Origin: JANNYA01 sp043754435
Lineage (GTDB): Bacteria; Pseudomonadota; Gammaproteobacteria; Xanthomonadales; SZUA-5
NCBI GenBank assembly: GCA_043754435.1
Contig: JAYUUS010000319.1
Location: 1-6,860 of the forward strand
Direction: 5' to 3'
DNA: 6,860 nt
Made by a program: the position numbers and the translations under genes. Below the pieces are notes generated by a model, which was not told the origin of the DNA, did not search any database, and was given only the letters and a program-made list of their open reading frames with translations. Below are positions 5,815 through 6,860 of the stretch, one piece after another (the first letter of the stretch is position 1; every line of letters begins with the position of its first letter).

Positions 5815-6860
5815 ATGCTGCTCGCAGAACTAGCGCCGCCCAACTCCGTAGACGTACTGCATGTGGTATATCTGTACACACCAGAACCACTGGGCGGCAC
5901 GGAAGTTTATGTGCAGTCCTTAGTCCACGAGGCAACCGCCCTTGGGCTGCGCTGCGCAATCGCTGCACCCGGCGCGCGCAATGAGCATTATCAAGTTGCC
6001 GGAATTGGTGTTTATCGTGTCGCCGCAAATGTGACCATAGAGCAAGTCTATGGCGAAGAAAATAGCGCCGCAACAGCGCGCTGGCTCGAGATTTTGAAGC
6101 TTGCGGCACCACAAATTTTGCACATTCACGCACGCACACCGATGTTGAACAGCCAGGTTTTGCGCCATGCGCGTCGACTTGGTATCAAAGTTGTCTACAC
6201 GGTACACACGCCTACCGCATTTTGCCAACGTGGCACGATGCTGGAGTTCGGCATTAAACCGTGCGATGGTTTAGTAACTTTGGCACGCTGCACGCAATGC
6301 GCGCTGCATGGGCTAGGTGTGCCCAAGCTCGTCACCCAAATTTTGGCGCATATACCCCCACCTGCCCTACTCGCCATGCGTCATGTTGTACCAGCAAAAA
6401 TTGCTTTTATGCTGTCATTTCGCACCCTTATGAAACGTGCGCAACTGGAGCAATCAGCATTTTTTGACGCCTGCGATCACATCATCGCAGTTTGCATATG
6501 GATTGAAGACGCGCTAAAAATCAACGGCATAGCCAGCGCACGTTTAAGTTTAAATCGCCAGGGCTTACGCTCTGATATGCAGCAAACAAGTCTCGCCGAT
6601 CAGGCGACACGGCAAACCAGTCTCGCCGATCAGGCGACACGGCAAACCAGTCGCGCCGATCAGGCCCCGCCATTAAAGGTTTTCGCACTTGGGCGCTGTG
6701 ATCCTAATAAAGGCTTTGATATTTTAATTATGGCGATCAAACGCTGCAAAATGCCCATTGAGCTTGACTTGAGCCTCGGCATTTCTAACGATCAGGATCG
6801 TATTTTGGCCGAGCGATTCAAGCAAATGGCGCAGGGGGCTTTGATCCGTATCCACGTCAA
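5815..6860 (+). CDS. GT4-type glycosyltransferase, 3' end outside the window
   Basis: The frame is open from ATG 5815 to the window end (348 codons plus two bases) and closed upstream by TGA 5794-5796. The protein looks like a GT-B fold enzyme of family GT4, transferring sugar from a nucleotide-sugar donor, probably onto a polysaccharide or lipid-linked acceptor. The N-terminal domain shows VDVLHVVYLYTPEPLGGTEV (glycine loop, residues 12-31), LVHEATALG and LHIHARTP (102-109). The C-terminal domain starts near residue 287 with LKVFALGRCDPNKGFDIL (the 'GR...KG' motif); the donor-binding E-x7-E region lies beyond the window. Cysteines 137, 150, 159 and 162 (FCQRG, PCDG, RCTQC) form a cluster I recall from a subgroup of these enzymes. 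Residues 257-284 are a tandem repeat between the two domains. There is no ribosome binding site before ATG 5815. No neighbouring glycan gene is visible, so the product is unknown. Confidence 0.85.
   Translation, partial: MLLAELAPPNSVDVLHVVYLYTPEPLGGTEVYVQSLVHEATALGLRCAIAAPGARNEHYQVAGIGVYRVAANVTIEQVYGEENSAATARWLEILKLAAPQILHIHARTPMLNSQVLRHARRLGIKVVYTVHTPTAFCQRGTMLEFGIKPCDGLVTLARCTQCALHGLGVPKLVTQILAHIPPPALLAMRHVVPAKIAFMLSFRTLMKRAQLEQSAFFDACDHIIAVCIWIEDALKINGIASARLSLNRQGLRSDMQQTSLADQATRQTSLADQATRQTSRADQAPPLKVFALGRCDPNKGFDILIMAIKRCKMPIELDLSLGISNDQDRILAERFKQMAQGALIRIHV
6583..6666 (+). repeat. In-frame 30-bp minisatellite in the glycosyltransferase
   Basis: Two full copies (6583-6612 and 6613-6642, differing at one base) and a 24-base partial copy (6643-6666) of a 30-bp unit encode QTSLADQATR repeats. 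Because the unit is a multiple of three, gain or loss keeps the frame. It falls in the predicted hinge between the two Rossmann-like domains, just before LKVFALGR. Confidence 0.95.

Noticed and set aside
5813..6377. Minus-strand frames within the glycosyltransferase gene
   Set aside because: The plus-strand frame carries clear glycosyltransferase motifs over the whole interval; the opposite frames are cysteine- and arginine-rich with no recognisable domain.

Overview
The window looks like part of a Gram-negative chromosome, most likely a gammaproteobacterium. The GuaB protein resembles proteobacterial GuaB throughout. The large secreted protein ends in FRNGFE, a type of tail I recall from secreted proteins of Xanthomonadales and relatives. 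That placement is an inference; no rRNA or tRNA gene is present to support it.

Layout from left to right. Positions 2-220 (+) hold the 3' end of a gene that starts outside the window. Positions 225-563 (+) hold a decayed C-terminal piece of an IS200-like/REP-associated transposase. Positions 564-1032 have no convincing gene: there is a short gene scrap and a hairpin-rich, noncoding block. Positions 1033-3942 (-) encode a 969-residue secreted protein made of two beta-propeller arrays of delta-60 (DUF5122-like) blades, two copies of a conserved cap domain and one IPT/TIG domain. Positions 4152-5615 (-) encode a complete IMP dehydrogenase, guaB. Positions 5815-6860 (+) encode a GT4-type glycosyltransferase cut by the window end.

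guaB and the propeller gene point the same way but are separated by 209 bp, which holds a candidate promoter and leader hairpin, so they are probably separate transcripts. guaB and the glycosyltransferase are divergent across 199 bp, which holds a long dyad and a guaB leader hairpin. guaB makes XMP for guanine nucleotide synthesis. The glycosyltransferase probably serves surface polysaccharide or another glycan. The propeller protein is probably extracellular or surface-associated. Nothing shows that the three act in one pathway.

The most unusual features are the internal duplication of the propeller gene (6 versus 7 blades, with an 80-bp perfect direct repeat), its FRNGFE tail, a four-cysteine cluster in the glycosyltransferase, and an in-frame 30-bp minisatellite at that enzyme's predicted interdomain hinge. 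I found no CRISPR array, defence system or complete mobile element, and no clearly new multi-gene system.
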